Below are positions 1 to 6,409 of a stretch of 6,409 bases of DNA, piece after piece. The translations under genes were made by a program, and so were the position numbers. The DNA is from Thermomicrobiaceae bacterium. GTDB taxonomy: Bacteria > Chloroflexota > Chloroflexia > Thermomicrobiales > Thermomicrobiaceae. The first letter of the stretch is position 1, and the number at the start of each line of letters is the position of its first letter. The stretch spans positions 1-6,409 of the forward strand of contig SKKR01000261.1 of NCBI GenBank assembly GCA_007123655.1, given 5' to 3'. The notes below the pieces were generated by a model. It did no database searches and was not told the origin of the DNA. It was given only the letters and a program-made list of their open reading frames with translations.

Positions 1-220
1 CGGCCGGTGGCCACTCGACACCACCGCCAACAACGTAGTCACCTACGATGTGCTGCCCGTGGTTTTCCCATATGCCGCCACCGAAGTCCGAGCACGTCGG
101 GCCCGACGCCCCGGCGGGAGTCGCCGCCAGCATCGCCACGGCGAACGCGAGGGCAGCCGCCGCTGCCAGCTTTCCGAGATGTGTCTGGAAGTGCGTGATT
201 GCGCTCATCTGCGATTGCAT
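1..220 (-). CDS. Small secreted protein of unknown function, N-terminal part (runs off left edge)
   Basis: An open minus-strand frame of 73 codons starts at ATG 220 and has no stop before the window edge, so only the N-terminus is visible. I chose the first ATG because an AAGGA ribosome-binding site (228-232) lies 7 nt upstream; a second in-frame ATG at 208 has no such spacing. The protein has a classical Sec signal peptide: a short N-region with His and Lys (residues 1-17), an Ala/Leu/Val-rich core (about 18-33), and a likely signal peptidase I site after Pro-Ala-Gly-Ala (residues 35-38). The mature part begins Ser-Gly-Pro-Thr-Cys (Cys43), then becomes rich in Gly, Trp and His with a GDYVVGGG segment. 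I do not recognise the family. It starts 53 nt after the DUF4242 stop and may share that transcript. The call of an exported protein is fairly firm; function is unknown. Confidence 0.72.
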   Translation of the reverse strand, partial: MQSQMSAITHFQTHLGKLAAAAALAFAVAMLAATPAGASGPTCSDFGGGIWENHGQHIVGDYVVGGGVEWPPA

Positions 221-227
221 TCCCTGA

Positions 228-232
228 TCCTT
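228..232 (-). promoter_or_regulatory. Ribosome-binding site of the left-edge secreted-protein gene
   Basis: AAGGA on the minus strand, 7 nt before ATG 220. It selects this ATG over the in-frame ATG 12 nt downstream. Confidence 0.6.
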
Positions 233-273
233 TCTTCTGACTCTGACTAACCACGCTGAACGTCGTGCCGCAC

Positions 274-546
274 CTACCTGTGGAAATAGGGGTCCAGCAC
301 CGCGACCTTCGTGATGCGATCAACGGGCAGACCGTTCCGCTCGGCCGCATTCCGGATCGCTTCCGGATCCGGGCCGTCGTAGACACAGTAGGTCTTCCGC
401 TTGTCCTCCTGCACGTAGGAGTGCACCCAGGTCACTCCGAACGCAGAGTTCCCGTCGACTACTCCCATACACGTCGCGGACCCTTCAGCGTTCGCGGGAA
501 TTCCGAGTCCATCCGGAAACGTCCGCTCAACCAGATAGCGCGCCAT
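274..546 (-). CDS. DUF4242 / SCO4226-like nickel-binding family protein
   Basis: This is a complete 90-residue cytoplasmic protein with no signal peptide. It matches the DUF4242 family (Pfam PF14026) along its whole length: an MARYLVERTF first strand followed by PDGL (residues 1-14), a WVHSY core (40-44), CVYDGP (54-59), a helix beginning PEAIRNAAERNGLPVD (61-76) and a closing LDPYF (84-88). The family has a small ferredoxin-like fold. The Streptomyces coelicolor member SCO4226 is described as nickel-binding, but most members have no known role, so metal binding here is only family-level inference. The frame extends upstream to an ATG at 591. I chose ATG 546 because a GAGGAGG ribosome-binding site sits 7 nt before it and the family normally begins at this M-x-x-Y-L-V-E-R. 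It lies 106 nt after the LAL-A stop and 53 nt before the next gene, probably in one transcript with both. Confidence 0.9.
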   Translation of the reverse strand: MARYLVERTFPDGLGIPANAEGSATCMGVVDGNSAFGVTWVHSYVQEDKRKTYCVYDGPDPEAIRNAAERNGLPVDRITKVAVLDPYFHR

Positions 547-553
547 GACAAAA

Positions 554-560
554 CCTCCTC
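554..560 (-). promoter_or_regulatory. Strong ribosome-binding site of the DUF4242 gene
   Basis: GAGGAGG on the minus strand, 7 nt before ATG 546. It is the strongest Shine-Dalgarno I see in the window and it decides the start, ruling out the upstream ATG at 591. Confidence 0.8.
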
Positions 561-652
561 GTGTATGTGGCGAATAACCTCGTACGTTCATTCTGACGGG
601 GTCACAGACAGGGCAAATCGGGAGGTGTACCTACCTTGGGAAACTCCGGTAC

Positions 653-3262
653 CTAGTTTGGATCGGGAATGCCGTACTCATCCGCAAGCCGGGCGGCCTC
701 GAGCCGGGTACGCACGTTGAGCTTGCCGAGCATCGCCGAGACGTGATGCTCCACGGTCCTGGGGGACAGATAGAGCCTGGCGGCAATCTCGCCGTTGCTC
801 AGACCCTCCCGGATGAGCGCCAGCACCTCTGACTCCCGGGCAGTCAGCCCGGCGGGGTTCTGTCGGGTTGCCGGTCGGGGACCACGAGGTATTCGGTGCA
901 CACCAAGATCCCGGAGCTTCTGCTGAACGATCGCCGACATCGGACCGGCGCCAAGGTGACTGAATGTCTCGAGCGCCTCCCGCAGTGCGGATTCGTCGCT
1001 GCTCTCAGCCAGCGCTCGAGCAGTCTCATACGGACAACCCATCTCCCGCCATTGTTCAGCCGCCTCTCGCCATTCACCGCGGATCTGCAGAGCGAACGGT
1101 TCGGCGATCCAGTCCGGAACCTCGACATCGGAACCGGCCTTCCAATGCCAGTACGCCAGTTCGCCGGTGAACCAGATGTGCTGCTGGTCAACCGCAAGGT
1201 CGTAGCTCGCCGTTGCCTCAGCCTGAGCCATATCGTGGTTACCTGCAAGCCAGGCGGCTTCGGCCCGGGCGGAACGAACCGGCGCCAGACGCTGAAGTGT
1301 GTCAGTTCTCACAGCGTGTTCAAGCGCCCGGTCAAGTGTCGGCCATACGTCGGGATCACCACGGCGTGTCCGAAGACGTCCGAGAGCGACCAGAGCCATA
1401 ATCAGGCTGATAACTGAGATGTTTGGTTGGGCGACAACGTCGTGTGCAATGTTCCCTGCCCGGTCCCACTCGCCGGTGTGCACAAGTGCGAGTGCCAGCC
1501 ACGCTCTTGCGTACCAATACTGTCGATCGTAGTCGTGCTTCTCCGAATGCCGGCAGGCCTCTTCCAGCCAGTAAACTGCCTCCGTGAACGCGTTGATCTC
1601 ACCGAGACCGGACCCGAGGTTGTTGAGCGCAAGTGATTCAAATTCGCCTTCGCCGATTTCACGAGATCGTTCCAGCGCCCGCTGCAGGTACACAACACCG
1701 CCGCGATCTCCTGTTACGAGAATTGCAGCCCCGATTGCCTGTTCGGCAGCTATGATCGTTGACTGATCGTCCGCCCGCTTCGCAAGTTCGATCGCTCGCT
1801 CACCCCAGGAAACCGCCTCCTGGGTGTCACGGTTGAGCATCCGGTTTTGCGCCTCGGCCCGACACGCTCGGGCAAGCTCAAACTGCGAGCCCTGTGACTC
1901 CAGCAGGCGGATCGCGTTCTTGTTCGCCTCGTCGCCCTCCCGGTTCCTTCCGGAGCCAACTAGCGCACCAGACAGCAGGGAAAGGACACGCCCTTCACCG
2001 GTTGTGTCACCCAATGTCGCTCGGATTTCGCGCGCCTCCTCCAGCGCGCGGATCGACTCACCGAGCTCATCGATGCGATTGCACTGCCGCGCGTATTGTT
2101 CCAGCAGCTCCGCCCGAAACGCAGCCTCCGCATCGTCAGCCCAACGAAGTGCTCGTGCGTACTGGGCGGCCGCTTCCCGGTGGGAACGTAGCGCCTCGGC
2201 TCGTTCCGCCGCAACCGGAGCATAGGTCAGAACTCGAGTTGAATCACGTGCGCCCTCTGAATGGTGCGCAAGGGCCGCGGCGTCGGCAGGCCGGTCGATT
2301 GCTCCCGCCGCTTCCAGTGCATCGAGCGCAGCCCTATGAATGGCCTGCCGCCGGTGAGCCGGAAGTGCCTCCAGAATCGCTTCCCGCCCGAGCTCATGCC
2401 GGAACGCGCATCCCTGCGGATGCGTGACGAGCACGCCTGTGGCGAGACATTCGTCAACTGAAAAGTCATCAGCCTGGGTCACCTCGGCAAGCAGCCACGC
2501 CGGAATCGTCGAACCGATGACGGCTGCCGCGTCAAGAACCGAGCGTGCGGATCGAGAAAGTCGTGACGCTCGCGCCAGAACCGCATCTCGTACGGTATCG
2601 GGGATCTGCTCATCTTCAGCGGCGAGCACCTCGGTCACGAAGAACGGGTTTCCACCGGTCCGGCGATGAAGTGAACCGGCGTCCAGCGAGCTCTCTGACG
2701 CCAGCGTGCGAACTGCATCCTCCGACAGCGGTTTCAGTTTGACTCGGTGTACCGTCCCAGACGTTGCGATGTCGCCCAGAAGGGCCCGAAGTGGGTGTTC
2801 ATGGGTAACTTCGTCATCACGGTATGTCACGACAAGTAAGGACGAGACCGTGTCGATCCGTCGGGCACAGTACCGGAGCAGGTCCAGCGTCGCTTCGTCA
2901 GCCCAGTGAGCGTCTTCGATCACAACCACTGTCGGTTTCGAGGCTTCCCCAAGCGCGGTCATGAACCCCTGGAAGACCTGAAACCGGGCTTCCTCTCGCT
3001 CGAGCGATTCTGCCAGCTCAGGGCTCAGCTCTGGTGCGATGTCCAGCAGCGGCCCCAACGGGCGCGGCGTCGTCAGTGGATCACAGGCGCCAATGAAGAC
3101 ATCGAACGGCTTGCCGAGCTGCGCGGTGAATGCGCGAACCAGGCTGCTCTTGCCGACCCCGGCTTCGCCAGCAACGAGTGCCAGCCGACCACCGCTGTTC
3201 GCGACCTGATCGAGCGTCTCACGCAGGTCGCGTAAATTCCCTTCCCGCTCGAGGAGATGCAC
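653..3262 (-). CDS. LuxR-family LAL regulator, AAA/STAND ATPase with TPR-like repeats (LAL-A)
   Basis: A complete 869-residue cytoplasmic transcription regulator of the LAL (large ATP-binding LuxR, MalT-like) class. In this class an N-terminal ATPase and a helical-repeat sensor control a C-terminal DNA-binding domain. Visible landmarks are Walker A GEAGVGKS (32-39), Walker B VVVIEDAHWAD (112-122), a sensor-1-like [10 protein letters not shown] (142-151), a [12 protein letters not shown] motif (202-213) typical of these ATPases, TPR-like helical repeats from about 350 to 780, and a LuxR helix-turn-helix (805 to about 860) with GLTARESEVL and [10 protein letters not shown]. The start is GTG at 3262: a stop lies five codons upstream in frame and GAGG sits 5 nt before it. 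The length is usual for the class. It has its own promoter-like sequence near 3318-3346 and follows a terminator, so it likely heads a transcript continuing into the DUF4242 gene. The signal sensed and the target genes cannot be read from the sequence. It is a tandem paralogue of the gene at 4204-6409. Confidence 0.95.
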   Translation of the reverse strand: MHLLEREGNLRDLRETLDQVANSGGRLALVAGEAGVGKSSLVRAFTAQLGKPFDVFIGACDPLTTPRPLGPLLDIAPELSPELAESLEREEARFQVFQGFMTALGEASKPTVVVIEDAHWADEATLDLLRYCARRIDTVSSLLVVTYRDDEVTHEHPLRALLGDIATSGTVHRVKLKPLSEDAVRTLASESSLDAGSLHRRTGGNPFFVTEVLAAEDEQIPDTVRDAVLARASRLSRSARSVLDAAAVIGSTIPAWLLAEVTQADDFSVDECLATGVLVTHPQGCAFRHELGREAILEALPAHRRQAIHRAALDALEAAGAIDRPADAAALAHHSEGARDSTRVLTYAPVAAERAEALRSHREAAAQYARALRWADDAEAAFRAELLEQYARQCNRIDELGESIRALEEAREIRATLGDTTGEGRVLSLLSGALVGSGRNREGDEANKNAIRLLESQGSQFELARACRAEAQNRMLNRDTQEAVSWGERAIELAKRADDQSTIIAAEQAIGAAILVTGDRGGVVYLQRALERSREIGEGEFESLALNNLGSGLGEINAFTEAVYWLEEACRHSEKHDYDRQYWYARAWLALALVHTGEWDRAGNIAHDVVAQPNISVISLIMALVALGRLRTRRGDPDVWPTLDRALEHAVRTDTLQRLAPVRSARAEAAWLAGNHDMAQAEATASYDLAVDQQHIWFTGELAYWHWKAGSDVEVPDWIAEPFALQIRGEWREAAEQWREMGCPYETARALAESSDESALREALETFSHLGAGPMSAIVQQKLRDLGVHRIPRGPRPATRQNPAGLTARESEVLALIREGLSNGEIAARLYLSPRTVEHHVSAMLGKLNVRTRLEAARLADEYGIPDPN
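2100..2188. repeat. 89-bp near-identical tract, copy in LAL-A
   Basis: This tract differs from 5651-5739 only at one base (2144 a, 5695 t), a synonymous change in an Arg codon. It encodes residues about 359-388 ([16 protein letters not shown] and flanks). Such identity at silent sites contrasts with strong divergence just downstream in the gene and suggests recent sequence exchange between the paralogues. Confidence 0.85.
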
Positions 3263-3267
3263 CGGCG

Positions 3268-3273
3268 CCTCGC
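3268..3273 (-). promoter_or_regulatory. Ribosome-binding site of LAL-A
   Basis: GCGAGG on the minus strand, 5 nt before GTG 3262. It supports the GTG start, which is also the only usable start after the in-frame stop upstream. Confidence 0.5.
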
Positions 3274-3313
3274 TTCACTCAGCTCAACGTGAGAGATTTG
3301 AGCTCCGAACACC

Positions 3314-3346
3314 GTTTATCGTAAACCATCCTTCGCAGCGACTCAA
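3314..3346 (-). promoter_or_regulatory. Candidate sigma70-type promoter of LAL-A with inverted repeat over the -10
   Basis: On the minus strand, a -35-like TTGAGT (3346-3341), a 17-nt spacer and a -10-like TACGAT (3323-3318) would start RNA near 3311, leaving a leader of about 50 nt before GTG 3262. The -10 lies inside a perfect 5-bp inverted repeat, GTTTA-TCG-TAAAC (3314-3326), which could be an operator half-site pair or chance. The spacing is ideal and each hexamer matches consensus at four positions. The prediction rests on sequence alone. Confidence 0.5.
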
Positions 3347-3402
3347 TTCCTTTCGGGAGCTCATTTTCCGAACCTGTTCCGCACGGGACACGCGGAGCCA
3401 TG

Positions 3403-3430
3403 AAAAACGGCTGGCGCTGGGCCAGCCGTT
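3403..3430 (-). terminator. Intrinsic terminator after the repeat-bearing exported-protein gene
   Basis: A perfect 10-bp stem, AACGGCTGGC with GCCAGCCGTT (3430-3421 and 3415-3406 read on the minus strand), closes a 5-nt loop. On the minus strand the stem runs into five T residues (3407-3403, the first two also paired in the stem), then C. The other strand has only a broken T stretch, so the orientation is minus. It lies about 120 nt after the stop at 3549 and before the LAL-A promoter, separating the two transcripts. Confidence 0.85.
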
Positions 3431-3455
3431 CTTCTGTAGGATCTCTTATCGAATT

Positions 3456-3487
3456 CCGGGGATGTCGCGACGTCTACTGCACCCCGG
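3456..3487 (-). other. Possible RNA hairpin in the 3' untranslated region
   Basis: CCGGGG (minus-strand 3487-3482) pairs with CCCCGG (3461-3456) around a 20-nt loop that contains the palindrome GTCGCGAC. There is no following T run, so it is not a terminator by itself. It lies between the stop at 3549 and the strong terminator and could stabilise the 3' end of the message, or be chance in GC-rich DNA. Confidence 0.25.
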
Positions 3488-3548
3488 CAGGTCGCTTTCC
3501 GGCTCCCGTCGGTGCGCCATTGCAGAGGTCGGTACTCCTGCTGCCTTC

Positions 3549-4004
3549 TTACTTGAACGGACCAACGTCAGGATTGGCAACCACGTCTGGTCTGAACTCG
3601 CCGTGGTACCGCTCGTCAACTGGACTCGCGCGAACGTCCTCTTGAATGACGTCACCGCTCACGACTGGTACAGAGCCAGAGGATGAACCGTGAACTGCTC
3701 CCTGATACGGACCTATAAGGGAACTGTTCGGTACCGAGACATGGAGCGCAGACAGCAACGAGCGCGAGTCGGGATTGGAGCTATTGTCGTTTGTGTAGCC
3801 CTTGTATGGCCCGAACACAGGATTCGGAACATACATTTCTTCCGAGGATGCTGACGAATCACCTTCGTGCATCAATGCGCTGGACTGAACGGCACCCAGC
3901 ATCATCGTCGCAACCACGATCGCGAGCACCCATTGAATAGCGCGTCTCGCGGCCTGCCCGCGGAGCAGCTCGGTACTTATCAGTACTGTTCGTCGACGTT
4001 GCAT
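3549..4004 (-). CDS. Exported small protein of unknown function with three GPY/GPF repeats
   Basis: A 151-residue protein beginning at ATG 4004, with GGGAAAGG (4016-4009) 4 nt upstream. A basic N-region (five Arg in residues 1-21) leads into a hydrophobic segment (about 23-39, WVLAIVVATMMLGAV), with a plausible signal peptidase site after Ser-Ser-Ala (41-43); it could instead remain as a membrane anchor. The rest is polar and rich in Ser, Pro, Asp and Val. It contains three related motifs: VPNPVFGPYKG (59-69), VPNSSLIGPYQG (91-102) and VANPDVGPFK (142-151), the last ending exactly at the C-terminus. I recognise no family. The gene lies between two regulator paralogues, 199 nt after the LAL-B stop, and is followed by its own terminator. 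Signal, internal repeats, ribosome-binding site and terminator together make it a likely real gene; function is unknown. Confidence 0.75.
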   Translation of the reverse strand: MQRRRTVLISTELLRGQAARRAIQWVLAIVVATMMLGAVQSSALMHEGDSSASSEEMYVPNPVFGPYKGYTNDNSSNPDSRSLLSALHVSVPNSSLIGPYQGAVHGSSSGSVPVVSGDVIQEDVRASPVDERYHGEFRPDVVANPDVGPFK

Positions 4005-4034
4005 GACACCTTTCCCTTCAAGGGCGACGAGTCA

Positions 4035-4084
4035 GCGGGCCCGCGTCCGGTAACCGGGAGAGAGCGAGTTCCTACGCCTCCCGG
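4035..4084 (-). promoter_or_regulatory. Cluster of inverted repeats in the leader of the exported-protein gene
   Basis: The 199-nt gap between the LAL-B stop and ATG 4004 holds three inverted repeats: the 10-bp palindrome GCGGGCCCGC (4035-4044), CCGGT-A-ACCGG (4047-4057), and a 7-bp pair CCGGGAG/CTCCCGG (4054-4060 and 4078-4084) with a 17-nt loop. The second and third overlap and are mutually exclusive as RNA folds. None has a T run, so none is a clear terminator. They may be leader structures or protein-binding sites. I found no convincing -35/-10 pair for the downstream gene here, so read-through from LAL-B is possible. Confidence 0.35.
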
Positions 4085-4203
4085 CGCCATTGCGAGACTT
4101 CTCATCGCACCGAAATCGACAGATAACAACGCTGCGTTCAGCGTGGCAGATGACCACTCAGGGACACATCGGCGGATACACGGATGTTGGTGCAGGGAGG
4201 TAC

Positions 4204-6409
4204 TTAGTTTTCGGCAACGTTACTGACGCGTTCGAACTCGCGCACGGCTTCCAGGCGCGTCCGAACATTGAGTTTGGAGAGAACTGTGGATACGTGATGC
4301 TCGACTGTCCGGGGGGAGAGGAACAATCGTTCGGCAATGTCGGCGTTATGGAGGCCTTCTCGAATCAACTCGAGCACTTCCGCCTCGCGTCGAGTCAAAC
4401 CGGCAGGGTGCTCTCGTGTCTGGCGTCGTGGTCCACGCGGGATGTTCCGCACGCCGAGTTCTCGCAGCTTGCGCTGGATAATCCCAACCATAGGCCCGGC
4501 GCCCAGGTCAGTAACGATGTCAAGCGCCTCACGCAGTGCGGATTCGTCGCTGCTCTCTGCCAGCGCTCGAGCAGTCTCATACGGACAATCCATCTCTCGC
4601 CATTTCTCAGCCGCCTCTTGCCATTCACCGCGGATCTGCAAAGCGAACGGCTCGGCGATCCAGTCCGGCACCTCGACGTCGGCACCGGCTTTCCAATGCC
4701 AGTACGTAAGCTCGCCAGCGAACCAGCGGTGTTGCTGGTCAAGCGCCAGCTCCAGGTTTGCCATCGCCTCGGTGCGAGCAGTCGGCAAGTCACCCGCCAG
4801 CCAGGCGGCCTCCGCCCGGGCCGAACGCACCGGCGCCAGCCGTTGCAGCGTATCGGTTTGAATCGCGAGTTCGAGGGCGCGGTCGAGAACTGGCCACACT
4901 TCTGGATCCCCACGACGTGTCCGCAATCTTCCCACGGCGACGAGCGCCGTAATGAGACTGGTTGTCATTATCCTGGGTCGCTCGACGACCTTGAGGGCAA
5001 TGCTGGCCGCCCTTTTCCACTCTCCAGTGTGGACCAGAGACAGTGCAAGCATCGACTGTGCGTACCAGAGAATGCGTACGTAGTCGTGAAGTTCCGAGTG
5101 TTTGCAGGCCGCGTTGAACCATGGAACCGCCTCGTCAAACGCGAAGTTTTCCACGAGTCCGGACCCCATATTGACCGTCGCGATTGCCTCGAGTTCGCTG
5201 TCCCCGAGGTCCCGTGACCGTTCGATCGCCCGCTTTAGATAGTCCACTCCTCTTCGGTCACCTTTAGCAAGGAGCGCGACTCCGATTGACTGCTCGCTAT
5301 TGATAATCGTCGACCGGTCATCTGTTCGCTGCGCGAGTTCGATCGCCTTCTCTCCCCAGTAAACTACCTGCTGCGTGTCTCCGTTGTGCATGCGGATCTG
5401 TGCTTCGTTGCGGCAGGCACGGGCGAATTCGGATAGCGGCCCGCTTGACTCAAGCATGGAAAGGGCCCACTTACTGGCGGCATCGCTCTCACTCGTCCTT
5501 CCCGCCGAGACAAGCCTGTTCGACAGCAAGTGCAGAGCTCGACCCATTCCAGATACGTCGCCACGATCATTGTGAATGTCGATCACCTGCTCAAGTGCTC
5601 GGATCGCCTCGTCCAGTTCATCGATGTGATTGCACTGAGCTGCGTATCGCTCCAGCAGCTCCGCCCGAAACGCAGCCTCCGCATCGTCAGCCCATCGAAG
5701 TGCTCGTGCGTACTGGGCGGCCGCTTCCCGGTGGGAACGCATTGCTACCGCTCGTTCCGCTGCCACGGGGGCGTACTTCAGAACCCGGGCAGAATCACCA
5801 GCCCCTTCGGCATGATGCGCCAGCCCCGCCGCTTCGTCAGGATGGTCGGCCGCACCGGCTGCTTCCAGCGCCTCGAGCACCATTCGATGTAGCATCAGGC
5901 GCCGGTGACCAGGCAGCACATCGAGAATGGCTTCCCGCCCGAGCTCATGCCGGAACGCGCACCCTTGCGAGTGTGTCACGAACACCCCGGAGGAGAGGCA
6001 TTCGTCAACCGAAAAATCATCAGCCTGGGTGACCTCGGCAAGCAGCCACGCCGGGATCGTCGAACCGATGACGGCAGCGGCATCGAGCACAGAGCGTGCG
6101 GAGCGGGAAAGTCGTGACGCTCGCGCCAGAACCGCATCTCGTACGGTTTCGGGGATCTGCTCACCTTCAGTGGCAAGTACCTCCGTGACGAAGAACGGGT
6201 TTCCGCCAGTTCTCTGATGCAGTGAGCGCGCGTCAAGTTCGCTGTCTGAGGCCAGCATTCCAACCGCGGCTTCCGAAAGCGGCGCGAGCTGAAGTCGCGT
6301 CACATTTCCGAAGGTCGCGATATCCCCGAGAACTATCTGGAGTGGGTGATCAGGGGTAACTTCGTCATCACGGTATGTCACGACAAGTAAGGACGAGACT
6401 TTGTCGATC
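4204..6409 (-). CDS. LuxR-family LAL regulator, paralogue of LAL-A, N-terminus cut by right edge (LAL-B)
   Basis: The last 734 residues of a second LAL regulator. The frame is open to the window edge and a GTG at 6381 is an internal Val codon, not the start. Aligned with LAL-A, the first visible residue matches position 136, so about 135 residues with Walker A and Walker B lie outside; the start is predicted about 404 bp beyond the edge. Visible are the sensor-1-like [12 protein letters not shown], the [12 protein letters not shown] motif, a long TPR-like region and a C-terminal LuxR helix-turn-helix with [10 protein letters not shown] and [10 protein letters not shown]. The alignment to LAL-A needs no net gap. 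Identity is about 44% at LAL-A residues 408-461 and about 94% at 712-764. The two C-terminal tails differ, yet both stops lie in an AACTA[A/G]GTACC context, so homology extends just past the genes. It probably acts as a cytoplasmic transcription activator with an unknown signal. Confidence 0.94.
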   Translation of the reverse strand, partial: IDKVSSLLVVTYRDDEVTPDHPLQIVLGDIATFGNVTRLQLAPLSEAAVGMLASDSELDARSLHQRTGGNPFFVTEVLATEGEQIPETVRDAVLARASRLSRSARSVLDAAAVIGSTIPAWLLAEVTQADDFSVDECLSSGVFVTHSQGCAFRHELGREAILDVLPGHRRLMLHRMVLEALEAAGAADHPDEAAGLAHHAEGAGDSARVLKYAPVAAERAVAMRSHREAAAQYARALRWADDAEAAFRAELLERYAAQCNHIDELDEAIRALEQVIDIHNDRGDVSGMGRALHLLSNRLVSAGRTSESDAASKWALSMLESSGPLSEFARACRNEAQIRMHNGDTQQVVYWGEKAIELAQRTDDRSTIINSEQSIGVALLAKGDRRGVDYLKRAIERSRDLGDSELEAIATVNMGSGLVENFAFDEAVPWFNAACKHSELHDYVRILWYAQSMLALSLVHTGEWKRAASIALKVVERPRIMTTSLITALVAVGRLRTRRGDPEVWPVLDRALELAIQTDTLQRLAPVRSARAEAAWLAGDLPTARTEAMANLELALDQQHRWFAGELTYWHWKAGADVEVPDWIAEPFALQIRGEWQEAAEKWREMDCPYETARALAESSDESALREALDIVTDLGAGPMVGIIQRKLRELGVRNIPRGPRRQTREHPAGLTRREAEVLELIREGLHNADIAERLFLSPRTVEHHVSTVLSKLNVRTRLEAVREFERVSNVAEN
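5651..5739. repeat. 89-bp near-identical tract, copy in LAL-B
   Basis: Partner of 2100-2188 at the constant 3551-bp offset, with one synonymous difference at 5695. Other high-identity stretches at the same offset are 6354-6399 (identical to 2803-2848, 46 bp) and 4524-4596 (three differences from 973-1045). Confidence 0.85.

Noticed and set aside
236..247. Tandem hexamer TCTGAC x2 before the left-edge gene
   Set aside because: Only two units, with no sign of function beyond chance.
39..386. 115-codon minus-strand frame across the secreted-protein and DUF4242 genes
   Set aside because: It overlaps both better-supported genes in another frame, has no domain, and lacks a matching ribosome-binding site.
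547..591. Upstream ATG that would extend the DUF4242 protein by 15 residues
   Set aside because: The GAGGAGG site is placed for ATG 546, and the added residues do not belong to the family's normal N-terminus.
3304..3373. Two TCCGAAC copies (3304-3310 and 3367-3373) about six helical turns apart around the LAL-A promoter, and GAAC-CT-GTTC at 3370-3379
   Set aside because: A pair of heptamers is expected by chance at this scale, and the GAAC/GTTC spacing of 2 nt does not fit the LexA CGAAC-N4-GTTCG box.
4129..4150. Short hairpin AACGCTGCGTTCAGCGT as a LAL-B terminator
   Set aside because: The stem is only 5-6 bp with competing folds and no T run on the minus strand.
4090..5217. 375-codon open frame on the plus strand
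   Set aside because: It lies almost wholly antisense to LAL-B, its protein has no recognisable domain, and it is explained by GC-rich codon bias of the real gene. A similar shorter frame lies antisense to LAL-A.

Overview
This window looks like part of a bacterial chromosome with moderately high GC. All five genes I can support lie on the minus strand, so transcription runs from high to low coordinates. The long LuxR-type ATPase regulators, the GTG start and the DUF4242 protein would fit an actinobacterial or Chloroflexota-like organism. There is no rRNA or other phylogenetic marker, so this placement is only a guess. I see no tRNA, CRISPR array, insertion sequence or phage gene.

Layout in transcription order, right to left. 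(1) 6409-4204: a large LAL-type regulator (ATPase, TPR-like repeats, C-terminal LuxR helix-turn-helix), called LAL-B here, cut by the right edge so that about 135 N-terminal residues are missing. (2) 4203-4005: a gap holding several inverted repeats. (3) 4004-3549: a small exported protein of unknown function with three short GPY/GPF-containing repeats. (4) 3430-3403: a convincing intrinsic terminator on the minus strand. (5) A sigma70-like promoter near 3346-3318. (6) 3262-653: a complete paralogous regulator of 869 residues, LAL-A. (7) 546-274: a DUF4242 (SCO4226-like) protein with a strong ribosome-binding site. (8) 220-1: the N-terminal part of a small secreted protein that leaves the window on the left.

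The two regulators are tandem paralogues. Every landmark I checked, from both stop codons to the right edge, is offset by exactly 3551 bp, so the visible 734 residues align without a net gap. Similarity is patchy. One 89-bp tract has a single, synonymous difference, while a nearby TPR stretch is only about 44% identical, which suggests gene conversion or recent recombination between the copies. The ATPase landmarks and the DNA-recognition helix are conserved and the TPR region has diverged, as expected if the two proteins read different inputs but act on similar DNA sites.

LAL-A, the DUF4242 gene and the secreted-protein gene are closely spaced with no obvious terminator between them and may form one operon. 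Each regulator is followed by at least one exported small protein, so the locus may be a pair of regulator/exported-protein modules. That functional link is inference. I found no clear evidence of a wholly new system. The most unusual items are the repeat-bearing exported protein and the mosaic tandem regulators.
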